Assembly: GCA_964401685.1 (NCBI GenBank)
Contig: CAYNZH010000027.1
Location: forward strand, 1 to 24,245
Origin: DASRQK01 sp964401685
Lineage (GTDB): Bacteria; Bacteroidota; Bacteroidia; Sphingobacteriales; Sphingobacteriaceae
DNA length: 24,245 bases
Reading direction: 5' to 3'
Every line of letters starts with the position of its first letter. The stretch's first letter is position 1. Below are positions 12,331 through 22,320 of this stretch, one piece after another. Both the position numbers and the translations under genes were made by a program. The notes below the pieces were generated by a model that saw only the letters and a list, made by a program, of their open reading frames with translations, had not been told where the DNA came from and did no database searches.

Positions 12331-15300
12331 TTAGTCTTCTTCCTTGGAAGCCATCAACTGATCGTACTCTTCCTGAGAACCGACAATGATATTCTCGTAC
12401 TTTCTCAAACCTGTACCAGATGGGATCAAGTGCCCTACGATGACATTCTCCTTCAAACCAAGCAGATCATCCCGCTTAGCAGCGATCGATGCTTCGTTCA
12501 ACACCTTGGTCGTTTCCTGGAAGGATGCGGCCGAGATAAAGGATTTAGTACCCAAAGAGGCTCTTGTGATTCCCTGTAGCAATGGGCTTGATGTTGCAGG
12601 GATAGCATCCCTAACTTCAACAAGTTTCAAGTCGCGACGTTTTAGACTGGAGTTTTCCTCTCTCAATGTACGCATTGAAACGATCTGCCCAGCTTTCAGC
12701 ACATTGGAATCTCCCGGCTCGACGACAACTTTCTTGTCGAACATCTCATCGTTCTCATCCATGAAGTCCCATTTGGTCACGGCTTCTCTTTCCAGGAAGC
12801 GTGTATCGCCCGGATCTTCGATCTGCACTTTTTGCATCATTTGGTGAACGATGGTCTCAAAGTGTTTGTCGTTGATTTTCACCCCTTGCAGACGGTACAC
12901 TTCCTGAATACCGTTGACCAAGTACTCCTGTACCGCTGACGGTCCTTTGATATTCAAAATATCTGCGGGAGAAATAGATCCATCGGACAAAGGCATTCCA
13001 GCCTTTACAAAGTCATTGTCCTGTACCAGAATATGCTTGGATAGAGGCACAAGGTATTTCTTGATTTGTCCGTCGCGTGATTCAATGGAAATTTCACGAT
13101 TTCCGCGCTTCACACCGCCCAGAGTCACTACACCATCGATTTCTGTGACGACCGCAGGATTGGATGGGTTTCTGGCTTCAAAAAGCTCGGTCACCCGTGG
13201 CAAACCTCCTGTGATATCGCGAGTTTTTCCTGTAGAGCGAGGAATCTTCGCAAGGATGCTTCCTTCTTTCACCTTCACTCCGTCATTAACGGAAACGTGG
13301 GCGCCTACTGGAATGTTATAAGTTCTGATCACCTCTCCCTTAGAATCCACCACTTTGATTGCTGGGTTCTTAGTCTTGTCCCGAGTATCAATGATCACTT
13401 TTTCACGGTGACCTGTTTGCTCATCGGATTCCTCTCTGAAGGTCACACCTTCAATGATGGCTTCAAATTCGATTTTACCAGAAAACTCAGAGATAATCAC
13501 CGCATTGTACGGATCCCAAGCACAAATTTTCTGACCTTTTTCGACTTTGTCACCCGCATTGACATACAGGAATGAACCATAAGGAATGTTGTTGGTCATC
13601 ACGACTTTTCTTGTCTCCTCGTCGATAATACGGATTTCTCCTGAACGACCGATCACTACTTGATCCGGACCTTCCTCACCTTCGTGCGGCACAGAACGAA
13701 TGTTGTCAAGCTCGACAATACCATCGAACTTAGCGACGATCTGTGATTCGGCGGCAATGTTTGATGCCGTACCCCCGACGTGGAATGTTCTCAGTGTCAA
13801 CTGCGTTCCTGGCTCTCCGATAGACTGGGCAGCAATAACGCCGACAGCTTCTCCAAGTTGTACTCGCTTGCCGGACGCTAGATTTCGTCCGTAGCAAAGT
13901 GAACACACGCCTCGTTTGCTTTCACAGGTCAATACCGAGCGAATTTCAAGTCCATCGACCGTAGAGTTCTCTATTTTTCTCGCGATATCCTCGTCAATGT
14001 CTTCGTTGGCACTTACGAGCAACTCGCCTGTGACCGTATCGTATACATCGTGCAGAGAAACACGTCCTAGTATCCTATCGTACAACGGTTCAATAATATC
14101 CTCATTGTCCTTCAGGGCCGTCGTGTACACGCCTCTCAAACCACCACAATCATGGTCTACCACAATCATGTCTTGCGCAACGTCGTGGAGACGACGAGTC
14201 AAATAACCCGCATCTGCCGTTTTCAATGCCGTATCGGCCAAACCTTTACGTGCACCGTGAGTAGAAATAAAGTACTCCAGAACCGACAGACCTTCTTTAA
14301 AGTTGGAAAGGATCGGGTTCTCAATAATTTCACCACCTGAAGCGCCGGATTTCTGAGGTTTGGCCATCAAGCCCCTCATTCCACACAGCTGCCTGATTTG
14401 CTCTTTGGAACCACGAGCACCTGAATCCAACATCATATAAACAGAATTGAATCCTTGGTTGTCCTTGGCCAAAATATCCATCACATTGGCAGTCAACCTA
14501 TTGTTGATTCTTGTCCAGATATCGATGATCTGATTGTAACGCTCGTTATTCGTGATGAAACCCATGTTGTAGTTATTCATCACTTCTTCAACTTCCCGCG
14601 TGGCCTGATCGATCAGGTCGGCTTTTGCATCAGGAATGTTGAGATCCTGTAGGTTAAAGGAAAGTCCTCCTTTAAAGGCCATGTTAAAGCCTAGATCTTT
14701 GATTTCATCGAGGAAAAGTGCGGCACGTGCCATACCTGTAGTTTTGACTACATCACCGATAATGTCCCTGAGCGAACGCTTGGTCAACAGCTCGTTGATA
14801 TAACCTGATTCTTCAGGAACGATTTGGTTGAACAAAGCTCTTCCGACCGTCGTTTCGATCAGTTGTTCTTCGAATTCACCAGTTTTCGTTTTCACTTTAA
14901 CCTTCATGTTAATAAAGGCATGCAGGTCTATTTTGTGCTCGTTGTAGGCAATGATTACTTCCTCAGCCGAGTAGAAGGTCATTCCTTCGCCTCTCATGGT
15001 TCGGGTTTCGTCACTTCTCCGGCCTTTGGTAATATAATACAGTCCCAAGACCATGTCCTGCGAAGGAACCGTAATTGGCGTTCCGTTGGCAGGGTTCAAA
15101 ATATTGTGCGAAGCCAACATCAGAATCTGGGCTTCCAGGATCGCAGCATTGCCTAGCGGCAAATGCACGGCCATCTGGTCACCATCAAAATCCGCGTTGA
15201 ATGCCGTACACACCAAAGGGTGCAACTGTATCGCTTTACCTTCGATCAAAGTCGGTTGGAAAGCCTGAATACCCAAACGGTGAAGTGTCGGAGCACGGTT

Positions 15301-16611
15301 TAGCAATACCGGGTGTCCTTTCAAAACATTTTCCAGAATATCCCAAACAACCGGATCCTTGCGATCGACAATCTTCTTAGCGGATTTAACAGTTTTCACG
15401 ATGCCACGCTCGATCATCTTGCGGATGATAAATGGCTTATAAAGTTCTGCTGCCATGTCCTTAGGCAAACCGCACTCATGCAGTTTGAGGTTAGGACCGA
15501 CAACGATTACCGAACGGGCCGAATAATCCACACGCTTACCGAGCAAGTTCTGACGGAAGCGTCCTTGTTTTCCTTTTAGGATGTCTGAAAGCGATTTCAG
15601 AGCCCTGTTTCCTTCGGTCTTGACCGCATTGACTTTTCTAGAATTGTCAAATAAGGAATCGACAGCTTCCTGAAGCATACGCTTCTCATTTCGCAAAATC
15701 ACCTCCGGAGCTTTGATTTCGATCAAACGCTTCAAACGGTTGTTACGGATAATAACCCGACGGTACAGGTCATTCAAGTCAGATGTCGCAAAACGACCAC
15801 CTTCCAATGGGACCAATGGACGTAATTCCGGCGGAATAATAGGTACAATCTTGACAATCATCCACTCTGGACGATTCTCAATCCGGTCACGTGAGCCGCG
15901 GAAGGCTTCCACAACCTGCAAACGCTTCAAAGCCTCGTTTTTACGCTGCTGCGATGTTTCGTTCGCCGCCTGGTGGCGTAGATTGTACGAAAGTTCGTCC
16001 AAATCCAGACGCTTCAGCAAGTTTTCCAAAGCTTCAGCACCCATTTTGGCGATAAACTTCTGTGGGTCAGTTTCGTCCAAAAACTGATTTTCTTTCGGAA
16101 GGGTATCCAAAATATCGAGATATTCCTCTTCAGTCAGAAAGTCCATCGTTTGGATTCCGTCATCCTCTTTTATACCCGGTTGAATGACCACATATCTCTC
16201 ATAATAGATGATCATGTCCAACTTCTTGGTCGGTAGACCCAAAAGATAGCCGATTTTGTTGGGAAGGGAACGGAAATACCAGATATGTGCCACAGGCACT
16301 ACCAGTGATATGTGTCCCATCCGCTCGCGGCGCACTTTTTTCTCAGTGACTTCCACTCCGCAGCGATCGCAGACAATTCCCTTATATCTGATGCGCTTAT
16401 ACTTACCACAATGACACTCGTAATCCTTTACCGGACCGAAAATCCGCTCACAGAACAAGCCATCTCTTTCCGGTTTGTAGGTCCGGTAGTTGATCGTCTC
16501 CGGTTTCACTACTTCACCACTGGAACGCTCCAGAATGGTTTCCGGTGACGCGAGGCTGATCGTGATCGATGTGAAATTGCTTTTAATTTTATTATCTCTT
16601 TTATACGACAT
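12331..16611 (-). CDS. rpoC: DNA-directed RNA polymerase subunit beta'
   Basis: This 1426-residue catalytic subunit of RNA polymerase forms the active centre with RpoB in the nucleoid. The N-terminal zinc ribbon is C66, C68, C81 and C84 (ECHCGKYKRIRYKGIVCDRCG). The Mg-binding NADFDGDQ is at 472-479 with D474/D476/D478. The trigger-loop region (GARKGLADTALKTADAGYLTRRLHDV) and the second zinc site (LTCESKRGVCSLCYGR) are present. Length is normal for the phylum. It starts 28 bp after rpoB and ends at a strong terminator, the last gene of the operon. There is no truncation or frameshift. Confidence 0.99.
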   Translation of the reverse strand: MSYKRDNKIKSNFTSITISLASPETILERSSGEVVKPETINYRTYKPERDGLFCERIFGPVKDYECHCGKYKRIRYKGIVCDRCGVEVTEKKVRRERMGHISLVVPVAHIWYFRSLPNKIGYLLGLPTKKLDMIIYYERYVVIQPGIKEDDGIQTMDFLTEEEYLDILDTLPKENQFLDETDPQKFIAKMGAEALENLLKRLDLDELSYNLRHQAANETSQQRKNEALKRLQVVEAFRGSRDRIENRPEWMIVKIVPIIPPELRPLVPLEGGRFATSDLNDLYRRVIIRNNRLKRLIEIKAPEVILRNEKRMLQEAVDSLFDNSRKVNAVKTEGNRALKSLSDILKGKQGRFRQNLLGKRVDYSARSVIVVGPNLKLHECGLPKDMAAELYKPFIIRKMIERGIVKTVKSAKKIVDRKDPVVWDILENVLKGHPVLLNRAPTLHRLGIQAFQPTLIEGKAIQLHPLVCTAFNADFDGDQMAVHLPLGNAAILEAQILMLASHNILNPANGTPITVPSQDMVLGLYYITKGRRSDETRTMRGEGMTFYSAEEVIIAYNEHKIDLHAFINMKVKVKTKTGEFEEQLIETTVGRALFNQIVPEESGYINELLTKRSLRDIIGDVVKTTGMARAALFLDEIKDLGFNMAFKGGLSFNLQDLNIPDAKADLIDQATREVEEVMNNYNMGFITNNERYNQIIDIWTRINNRLTANVMDILAKDNQGFNSVYMMLDSGARGSKEQIRQLCGMRGLMAKPQKSGASGGEIIENPILSNFKEGLSVLEYFISTHGARKGLADTALKTADAGYLTRRLHDVAQDMIVVDHDCGGLRGVYTTALKDNEDIIEPLYDRILGRVSLHDVYDTVTGELLVSANEDIDEDIARKIENSTVDGLEIRSVLTCESKRGVCSLCYGRNLASGKRVQLGEAVGVIAAQSIGEPGTQLTLRTFHVGGTASNIAAESQIVAKFDGIVELDNIRSVPHEGEEGPDQVVIGRSGEIRIIDEETRKVVMTNNIPYGSFLYVNAGDKVEKGQKICAWDPYNAVIISEFSGKIEFEAIIEGVTFREESDEQTGHREKVIIDTRDKTKNPAIKVVDSKGEVIRTYNIPVGAHVSVNDGVKVKEGSILAKIPRSTGKTRDITGGLPRVTELFEARNPSNPAVVTEIDGVVTLGGVKRGNREISIESRDGQIKKYLVPLSKHILVQDNDFVKAGMPLSDGSISPADILNIKGPSAVQEYLVNGIQEVYRLQGVKINDKHFETIVHQMMQKVQIEDPGDTRFLEREAVTKWDFMDENDEMFDKKVVVEPGDSNVLKAGQIVSMRTLREENSSLKRRDLKLVEVRDAIPATSSPLLQGITRASLGTKSFISAASFQETTKVLNEASIAAKRDDLLGLKENVIVGHLIPSGTGLRKYENIIVGSQEEYDQLMASKEED

Positions 16612-16639
16612 ATGCGCTAGAAATTACAAATGTTTGATA

Positions 16640-19600
16640 TTAATCCAATGTGATATCCAATCCAAGACCTCTCAACTCATGAACCAGAACATTAAAGGAT
16701 TCCGGAACAGAAGGAGTTGGCAAATTATTGCCTTTGACTATGGCTTCATAAGTCTTGGCTCTACCGACTACGTCATCGGATTTCACAGTAAGGATTTCCT
16801 GAAGAATGTTTGAAGCACCGAACGCCTCCAAAGCCCACACCTCCATCTCTCCAAAGCGCTGACCACCAAACTGGGCTTTACCACCCAGAGGCTGTTGCGT
16901 AATGAGCGAGTAAGGTCCGATGGATCTTGCGTGCATTTTGTCGTCAACCATGTGACCTAGCTTCAACATATAGATGACACCCACCGTCGTTGGCTGATCA
17001 AAGCGGTCCCCGGTCAATCCGTCGTACAAGTAGGTCCGACCTGACGCAGGTAGTTTGGCTTTCTCTATCCATCCTTCTACTTCTTCAGGCTCTGCCCCAT
17101 CGAAAATAGGCGTAGCAAACTTGACACCTAACTTCTGGCCGGCCCAGCCTAGCACAGTTTCGTATATCTGACCCAGGTTCATCCGCGATGGTACGCCCAG
17201 CGGGTTCAGGATGATGTCCATTGGTGTTCCGTCTTCGAGGAATGGCATATCTTCGTCGCGGACTATACGGGCGATGATCCCCTTGTTTCCGTGGCGACCA
17301 GCCATCTTGTCTCCAACTTTCAACTTGCGTTTTTTGGCAACATACACCTTGGCCATCTGAACAATTCCCGATGCCAACTCATCGCCCACGGAAATCGCAA
17401 ACTTGTCTCTCTTATAAGCCCCCAGCTCCTCGTTCAATTTGATATTGTAGTGGTGCAGGGTCTGCTTGATCAACTCGTTCTTTTCCTCGTCGGTAGTCCA
17501 ACCAGTGGGGTTGATGTTGGCAAACTCAAGGTCATTCAAAACCTTTTGCGTGAATTTCACTCCCTTGGCAATCAAAAGCTCTTTATATACGTTGAAAACT
17601 CCTTGAGAAGTTTTTCCGTTGACGATCTGGAACAATTTCTCGATCAATCGGTCTTTCAAAGATTTGACTGCTTTATTGTGCTCAGCATCCAATACTTCGA
17701 TGCTTTTTCTTTCTTCTTCCTTGGTCGTCTTTTTGGCACGGGTAAACAATTTCGTGTCCACCACGACTCCGCTGATAGAAGGAGGTGTTTTCAGGGATGC
17801 ATCTTTGACATCGCCTGCTTTGTCACCGAAAATAGCGCGCAAAAGCTTCTCTTCCGGAGAAGGATCGGACTCACCCTTAGGGGTAATCTTACCGATCAGA
17901 ATATCTCCTTCCCGCACCTCAGCTCCTATTCGGATGATACCGTTTTCATCCAGATCCTTGGTCGCTTCTTCAGAAACGTTCGGAATATCCGCCGTAAGCT
18001 CTTCTTCCCCACGTTTGGTATCCCTTACTTCAAGTTCGAACTGGTCAATATGGAGGGATGTGAAAATATCTTCGCTTACAACACGCTCCGAAATAACGAT
18101 CGCATCCTCAAAGTTATATCCTTGCCAAGGCATAAAGGCAACTTTCAAGTTGCGTCCCAACGCAAGTTCACCATTTTCAGTTGCATAACCCTCGCAAAGC
18201 ACCTGACCTTTTTCGACTTTCTGCCCTTTCTTGACAATAGGTTTCAAGTTTATACAGGTACTCTGATTGGTTTTCTTGAACTTGATCAGTTTATAGGTCT
18301 TGATATCATCATCAAAAGAAACCAAACGCTCATCGTCGGAGCGTTCGTATCTGATTTTGATCTCTTCAGCATCGACATATTCGACCACACCATTGCCTTC
18401 GGCATTGATCAAGGCACGCGAATCCCGGGCAACCCGGCCTTCAAGTCCTGTTCCCACGATAGGAGCTTCAGGTCTAAGCAAAGGCACAGCTTGACGCTGC
18501 ATGTTCGATCCCATCAACGCCCTGTTCGCATCATCGTGCTCCAAAAATGGAATCAAGGACGCGGCAATAGAGGTAATCTGGTTAGGAGAAACGTCCATCA
18601 TATCAAGCATTTCTGGCTCGATAACCGGGAAGTCGCCCTCGTATCTGGCTTTTACTTTCGGGGTGATAAAATTACCCTTCTCATCATATTCCGCATTTGC
18701 CTGGGCAATAGTTTTACCGTCCTCATCTTCAGCCGAAAGATAGATTACTGGCTCTTCGACGACCACGCGGCCATCTTGTATCTTTCTGTAAGGAGTTTCG
18801 ATAAATCCGAGGTTGTTAATCTTAGCGTGCACACAAAGTGACGAGATCAAACCGATATTCGGACCCTCTGGAGTCTCAATAGTACACAAACGACCATAGT
18901 GCGTATAGTGAACGTCACGCACCTCAAATCCAGCACGCTCTCTTGAAAGACCGCCTGGACCTAGAGCTGAAAGCCTTCTTTTATGAGTGATCTCGGCCAA
19001 TGGATTGGTTTGATCCATGAACTGAGACAACTGATTCGTTCCAAAAAACGAATTTATAACCGACGACAATGTACGGGCATTGATCAGATCCGTTGGCGTA
19101 AAGACCTCGTTGTCACGAATATTCATCCGTTCACGTATAGTCCTTGCCATCCGTGACAAGCCAACACCAAACTGCGCATAAAGCTGCTCTCCTACCGTAC
19201 GTACACGACGGTTTGAAAGGTGATCAATATCATCAACCTCAGCTTTAGAATTGATCAGATTGATCAAGTATTTAACAATTTCTATGATATCCTCACGTGT
19301 CAACACCTTGGTATCATCAGAAATATCTAATTGCAACTTACGATTAATACGGTAACGGCCTACATCACCCAAATCATAACGTTTGTCCGAGAAGAACAAG
19401 CGCTCGATGATACCACGGGCAGTTTCCTCATCAGGTGGTTCCGCATTACGCAATTGCCTATAAATATGTTCAACCGCCTCTTTCTCCGAGTTGGAAGTAT
19501 CTTTCTGAAGGGTATTATATATAATCGAGTAATCAGCATTGTTGGCAGCATCTTCTTTGGTCAAAATGATGGATTTGACTCCAGCATCCATGATCATCTC

Positions 19601-20449
19601 GATGTGCTCCTCTTCCAATACGGTCTCCCGCTCCAGGATAATCTCATTTCTATCGATTGAAACAACCTCTCCGGTGTCCTCATCGACAAAATCCTCTATC
19701 CACTTCTTCAATACTCTGGCGGCAAGACGACGACCTACATATTTCTTAAGCCCGGACTTACTTACTTTGACTTCATCGGCCAATTCGAACAATTCCAGAA
19801 TGTCCTTGTCAGAATCATAACCAATAGCCCTCAATAAGGTCGTCACTGGGAATTTCTTTTTCCTATCGATATACGCGTACATGACGTTGTTCACGTCGGT
19901 CGCAAACTCAATCCAGGAACCTTTAAAAGGAATAACCCGGGCAGAATACAATTTTGTCCCGTTGGTGTGACGGCTTTGGCCAAAAAACACACCGGGAGAA
20001 CGGTGCAACTGGGAAACGATAACGCGCTCCGCGCCATTGATCACGAAAGTTCCCTTTGGAGTCATATAAGGAATGGTCCCTAGATAAACATCCTGGATGA
20101 TCGTCTCAAAATCTTCGTGTTCCTCATCATTACAGGATAACTTTAGCTTCGCCTTTAAGGGAACGCTATAAGTCAAACCACGTGATATACATTCCTGAAT
20201 ATCATAACGTGGGGGATCAATAAAATAATCCAAAAATTCGAGCAGAAATATATTTCTCGAATCGGCGATTGGAAAATTCTCTGAAAAAACTTTGAAAAGC
20301 CCTTCTTGGTGGCGGTGATCTGAAGTAGTTTCAAGTTGAAAAAACTCTCTGAAAGATTGCAATTGTACGTCCAGAAAATCTGGGTAGTCAATCACCTTTT
20401 TGCTGGTTGCAAAATTTACTCTTTCTTGTTGAATAGTGTTATTAGCCAA
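16640..20449 (-). CDS. rpoB: DNA-directed RNA polymerase subunit beta
   Basis: This 1269-residue subunit carries the fork loop, rifampicin pocket and flap. HRSPGVFFGQSRHTNGTK lies near 149-166. The rifampicin region is SQFMDQTNPLAEITHKRRLS at 475-494; D479, H489 and S494 correspond to E. coli D516, H526 and S531 and are wild type, so no classical resistance change is seen. The C-terminal part has AGRHGNKGIIARIVRDEDMPF and ALEAFGASNILQEILTVKSDD. It is separated from rplL by 173 bp containing a strong hairpin, which may tune its output relative to the ribosomal proteins. Confidence 0.99.
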   Translation of the reverse strand: MANNTIQQERVNFATSKKVIDYPDFLDVQLQSFREFFQLETTSDHRHQEGLFKVFSENFPIADSRNIFLLEFLDYFIDPPRYDIQECISRGLTYSVPLKAKLKLSCNDEEHEDFETIIQDVYLGTIPYMTPKGTFVINGAERVIVSQLHRSPGVFFGQSRHTNGTKLYSARVIPFKGSWIEFATDVNNVMYAYIDRKKKFPVTTLLRAIGYDSDKDILELFELADEVKVSKSGLKKYVGRRLAARVLKKWIEDFVDEDTGEVVSIDRNEIILERETVLEEEHIEMIMDAGVKSIILTKEDAANNADYSIIYNTLQKDTSNSEKEAVEHIYRQLRNAEPPDEETARGIIERLFFSDKRYDLGDVGRYRINRKLQLDISDDTKVLTREDIIEIVKYLINLINSKAEVDDIDHLSNRRVRTVGEQLYAQFGVGLSRMARTIRERMNIRDNEVFTPTDLINARTLSSVINSFFGTNQLSQFMDQTNPLAEITHKRRLSALGPGGLSRERAGFEVRDVHYTHYGRLCTIETPEGPNIGLISSLCVHAKINNLGFIETPYRKIQDGRVVVEEPVIYLSAEDEDGKTIAQANAEYDEKGNFITPKVKARYEGDFPVIEPEMLDMMDVSPNQITSIAASLIPFLEHDDANRALMGSNMQRQAVPLLRPEAPIVGTGLEGRVARDSRALINAEGNGVVEYVDAEEIKIRYERSDDERLVSFDDDIKTYKLIKFKKTNQSTCINLKPIVKKGQKVEKGQVLCEGYATENGELALGRNLKVAFMPWQGYNFEDAIVISERVVSEDIFTSLHIDQFELEVRDTKRGEEELTADIPNVSEEATKDLDENGIIRIGAEVREGDILIGKITPKGESDPSPEEKLLRAIFGDKAGDVKDASLKTPPSISGVVVDTKLFTRAKKTTKEEERKSIEVLDAEHNKAVKSLKDRLIEKLFQIVNGKTSQGVFNVYKELLIAKGVKFTQKVLNDLEFANINPTGWTTDEEKNELIKQTLHHYNIKLNEELGAYKRDKFAISVGDELASGIVQMAKVYVAKKRKLKVGDKMAGRHGNKGIIARIVRDEDMPFLEDGTPMDIILNPLGVPSRMNLGQIYETVLGWAGQKLGVKFATPIFDGAEPEEVEGWIEKAKLPASGRTYLYDGLTGDRFDQPTTVGVIYMLKLGHMVDDKMHARSIGPYSLITQQPLGGKAQFGGQRFGEMEVWALEAFGASNILQEILTVKSDDVVGRAKTYEAIVKGNNLPTPSVPESFNVLVHELRGLGLDITLD

Positions 20450-20563
20450 GGGAATAAAATTTAGTTTAATTAAACTGAACTACGATGTTGTTTTGCTGTC
20501 TACTTACCCGGACAACTAGTACAACATAAACATATCAACAGGGGAATTGTTATAAACAGGAAT

Positions 20564-20592
20564 AGACTCTGACGAAAAACACGTCAGAGTCT
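20564..20592 (-). promoter_or_regulatory. Intercistronic hairpin between rplL and rpoB
   Basis: AGACTCTGACG (20564-20574) and CGTCAGAGTCT (20582-20592) form a perfect 11-bp inverted repeat with a 7-base A-rich loop. On the transcript it is 30 bases after the rplL stop and about 115 before rpoB. No U-run follows, so it is a partial terminator, an RNase III-type processing stem or a 3'-end stabiliser rather than a full stop. In E. coli an attenuator and an RNase III site occupy the same junction. Confidence 0.65.
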
Positions 20593-20622
20593 AGACCCTT
20601 TCGGGCATCGTATAAGATCGGA

Positions 20623-21003
20623 TTACTTGATCTCAACGACCGCTCCTGCTTCTTCGAGCTGCGTTTTCAAAGCATCAGCTTCGTCTTTAGCAACACCGGT
20701 TTTGATTTCTTTCGGTGCGCTATCAACCAAGTCTTTTGCTTCTTTCAGGCCAAGACCAGTCAAGTCTTTTACCAATTTCACAACAGCCAATTTCTGGCCA
20801 CCTGCTTCTTTCAAAATAACATCAAAAGATGATTTTTCTTCTGCAGCAGCACCGGCGTCACCACCAGCGGCTGGACCAGCAACTGCAACTGCAGCTGCAG
20901 CTGGCTCAATGCCGTACTCATCTTTCAAGATTTGAGCTAACTCGTTAACTTCTTTTACTGTCAAGTTTACCAACTGCTCAGCAAACGCTTTTAAATCTGC
21001 CAT
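20623..21003 (-). CDS. rplL: 50S ribosomal protein L7/L12
   Basis: This 126-residue stalk protein recruits translation GTPases to the ribosome. An N-terminal dimerisation helix pair (LVNLTVKEVNELAQILKDEYG) is followed by the Ala/Gly-rich hinge (about 33-56) and the globular C-terminal domain (SSFDVILKEAGGQKLAVVK, then the LTGLGLKEAKDLVDSAPKEI signature). Length and hinge are normal. It lies 75 bp after rplJ, the usual order, and is followed by a strong hairpin before rpoB. Confidence 0.98.
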   Translation of the reverse strand: MADLKAFAEQLVNLTVKEVNELAQILKDEYGIEPAAAAVAVAGPAAGGDAGAAAEEKSSFDVILKEAGGQKLAVVKLVKDLTGLGLKEAKDLVDSAPKEIKTGVAKDEADALKTQLEEAGAVVEIK

Positions 21004-21078
21004 TTTATTTTAAGTTTCTAATTTACTGTGTAATATTTATTGTTAATTTCTATCGGGTTTTTGTAGAGGAATAACCGA

Positions 21079-21597
21079 TCAACCTCTTTCTTGTAAAGTT
21101 TTAACCAAGCCTGCAAGGGTATTTTTGCCCGATTGTAGAGCGGATACCACATTCTTAGCAGGGGATTGCAACAAGCCAATGATATCGCCGACAAGCTCTT
21201 CTTTGGATTTCAACTGAGTAAGCATATCCAGTTGATTGTCTCCAATAAAGACAGCCGAATCTATGTAAGCTCCTTTAAGAACAGGCTTATCGCTTGTCTT
21301 TCTCAGAGCTTTGATCATTTTGGCCGGAGCATTGCCGGTTTCAGAGAACATCAAGGTTGAAGAACCCTTCAACACGCCTTTGATCTCTTCCGAATCAATA
21401 CCCGCCTGCTCCATCGCAATACGAATCAAGGTGTTTTTTGCCACTTTCACGACAATACCTTGGTCGAAGCACTTACGACGGATTTCATTGATGCTTGCCA
21501 CACTCAGATCAGCAGTATCAGCAATGTAAAAATTGCCGTATGATTTAATCTGTTCGGTTAAAGCTTGAACAATTTCTTGTTTTTCTTCTTTTCTCAT
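21079..21597 (-). CDS. rplJ: 50S ribosomal protein L10
   Basis: This 172-residue protein is the base of the L7/L12 stalk. The N-terminal rRNA-binding part has KQEIVQALTEQIKSYGNFYIADTADLSVASINEIRR and VKVAKNTLIRIAMEQAG. The C-terminal helix (about 145-172, ...SALQSGKNTLAGLVKTLQERG) binds L12 dimers. It begins only 2 bp after the rplA stop, so the two are translationally coupled. L10-L12 is the usual autoregulator of its own leader, but no leader can form in a 2-bp gap, so any control site would lie inside rplA or further upstream. Confidence 0.98.
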   Translation of the reverse strand: MRKEEKQEIVQALTEQIKSYGNFYIADTADLSVASINEIRRKCFDQGIVVKVAKNTLIRIAMEQAGIDSEEIKGVLKGSSTLMFSETGNAPAKMIKALRKTSDKPVLKGAYIDSAVFIGDNQLDMLTQLKSKEELVGDIIGLLQSPAKNVVSALQSGKNTLAGLVKTLQERG

Positions 21598-21599
21598 GA

Positions 21600-22298
21600 T
21601 TAAATACCTGCTACTGATTTAGTTTCCACTTTTACACTAGGACTCATGGTCGAGGACATGTAGATACTTCTAAAGTACGTTCCTTTGGCTGAAGATGGCT
21701 TTAGCTTTGAAATAGTTTGCAACACTTCAAGCGCATTCTCATAGATCTTCTCCGCTGGAAAAGATGCTTTGCCTACAGATGTATGAATAATCCCTGTCTT
21801 ATCTACCTTGAAATCAATCTTACCGCCCTTAACATCCGTCACAGCCTTACCTACCTCAGTAGTTACTGTTCCGGTTTTTGGATTTGGCATCAGGTTTCTA
21901 GGACCCAAAATACGTCCTAATCTACCCACTTTTGCCATCACACTCGGAGTGGTAATAATGATATCAATGTCAGTCCATCCTCCTTCGATTTTGCTGATAT
22001 AGTCATCCAGCCCTACATGATCCGCGCCAGCCGCTTTAGCCTCTTCCTCCTTGTCAGGAGTACAAAGTACCAATACGCGAACAGCTTTACCGGTTCCATG
22101 TGGCAGGGTGGCGATACCACGCACCATTTGATTTGCCTTACGTGGATCTACGCCCAAGCGCACATCAATATCCACGGACGCATCAAACTTGCTGTTGGTA
22201 ATCTCTTTGATCAAGGCAGACGCCTCTTCCAAAGTATAAGCCTTACCAGCATCAATCTTGGACAGTGCCGTTTTCTGATTTTTTGTTAATCTAGCCAC
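21600..22298 (-). CDS. rplA: 50S ribosomal protein L1
   Basis: This 232-residue protein builds the mobile L1 stalk that helps E-site tRNA leave. The two-domain fold is visible in the order TKNQKTALSKIDAGKAYTLEEA, the FDASVDIDVRLGVDPRKANQMVRG strand of domain I, the LGRILGPRNLMPNPKTGTVT signature, and the returning IIHTSVGKASFPAEKIYENA. L1 also represses its own L11-L1 transcript in many bacteria by binding the leader. Spacing to rplK is 22 bp and to rplJ 2 bp. Confidence 0.98.
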   Translation of the reverse strand: MARLTKNQKTALSKIDAGKAYTLEEASALIKEITNSKFDASVDIDVRLGVDPRKANQMVRGIATLPHGTGKAVRVLVLCTPDKEEEAKAAGADHVGLDDYISKIEGGWTDIDIIITTPSVMAKVGRLGRILGPRNLMPNPKTGTVTTEVGKAVTDVKGGKIDFKVDKTGIIHTSVGKASFPAEKIYENALEVLQTISKLKPSSAKGTYFRSIYMSSTMSPSVKVETKSVAGI

Positions 22299-22320
22299 TT
22301 TCTAAACTGATTTTCGTTAA

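Noticed and set aside
17291..18841. 516-codon open frame on the plus strand
   Set aside because: It lies wholly antisense inside rpoB, has no recognisable domain, and is explained by the codon use of rpoB on the other strand.
18960..19030. Rifampicin resistance mutation in rpoB
   Set aside because: The residues matching E. coli D516, H526 and S531 are wild type.
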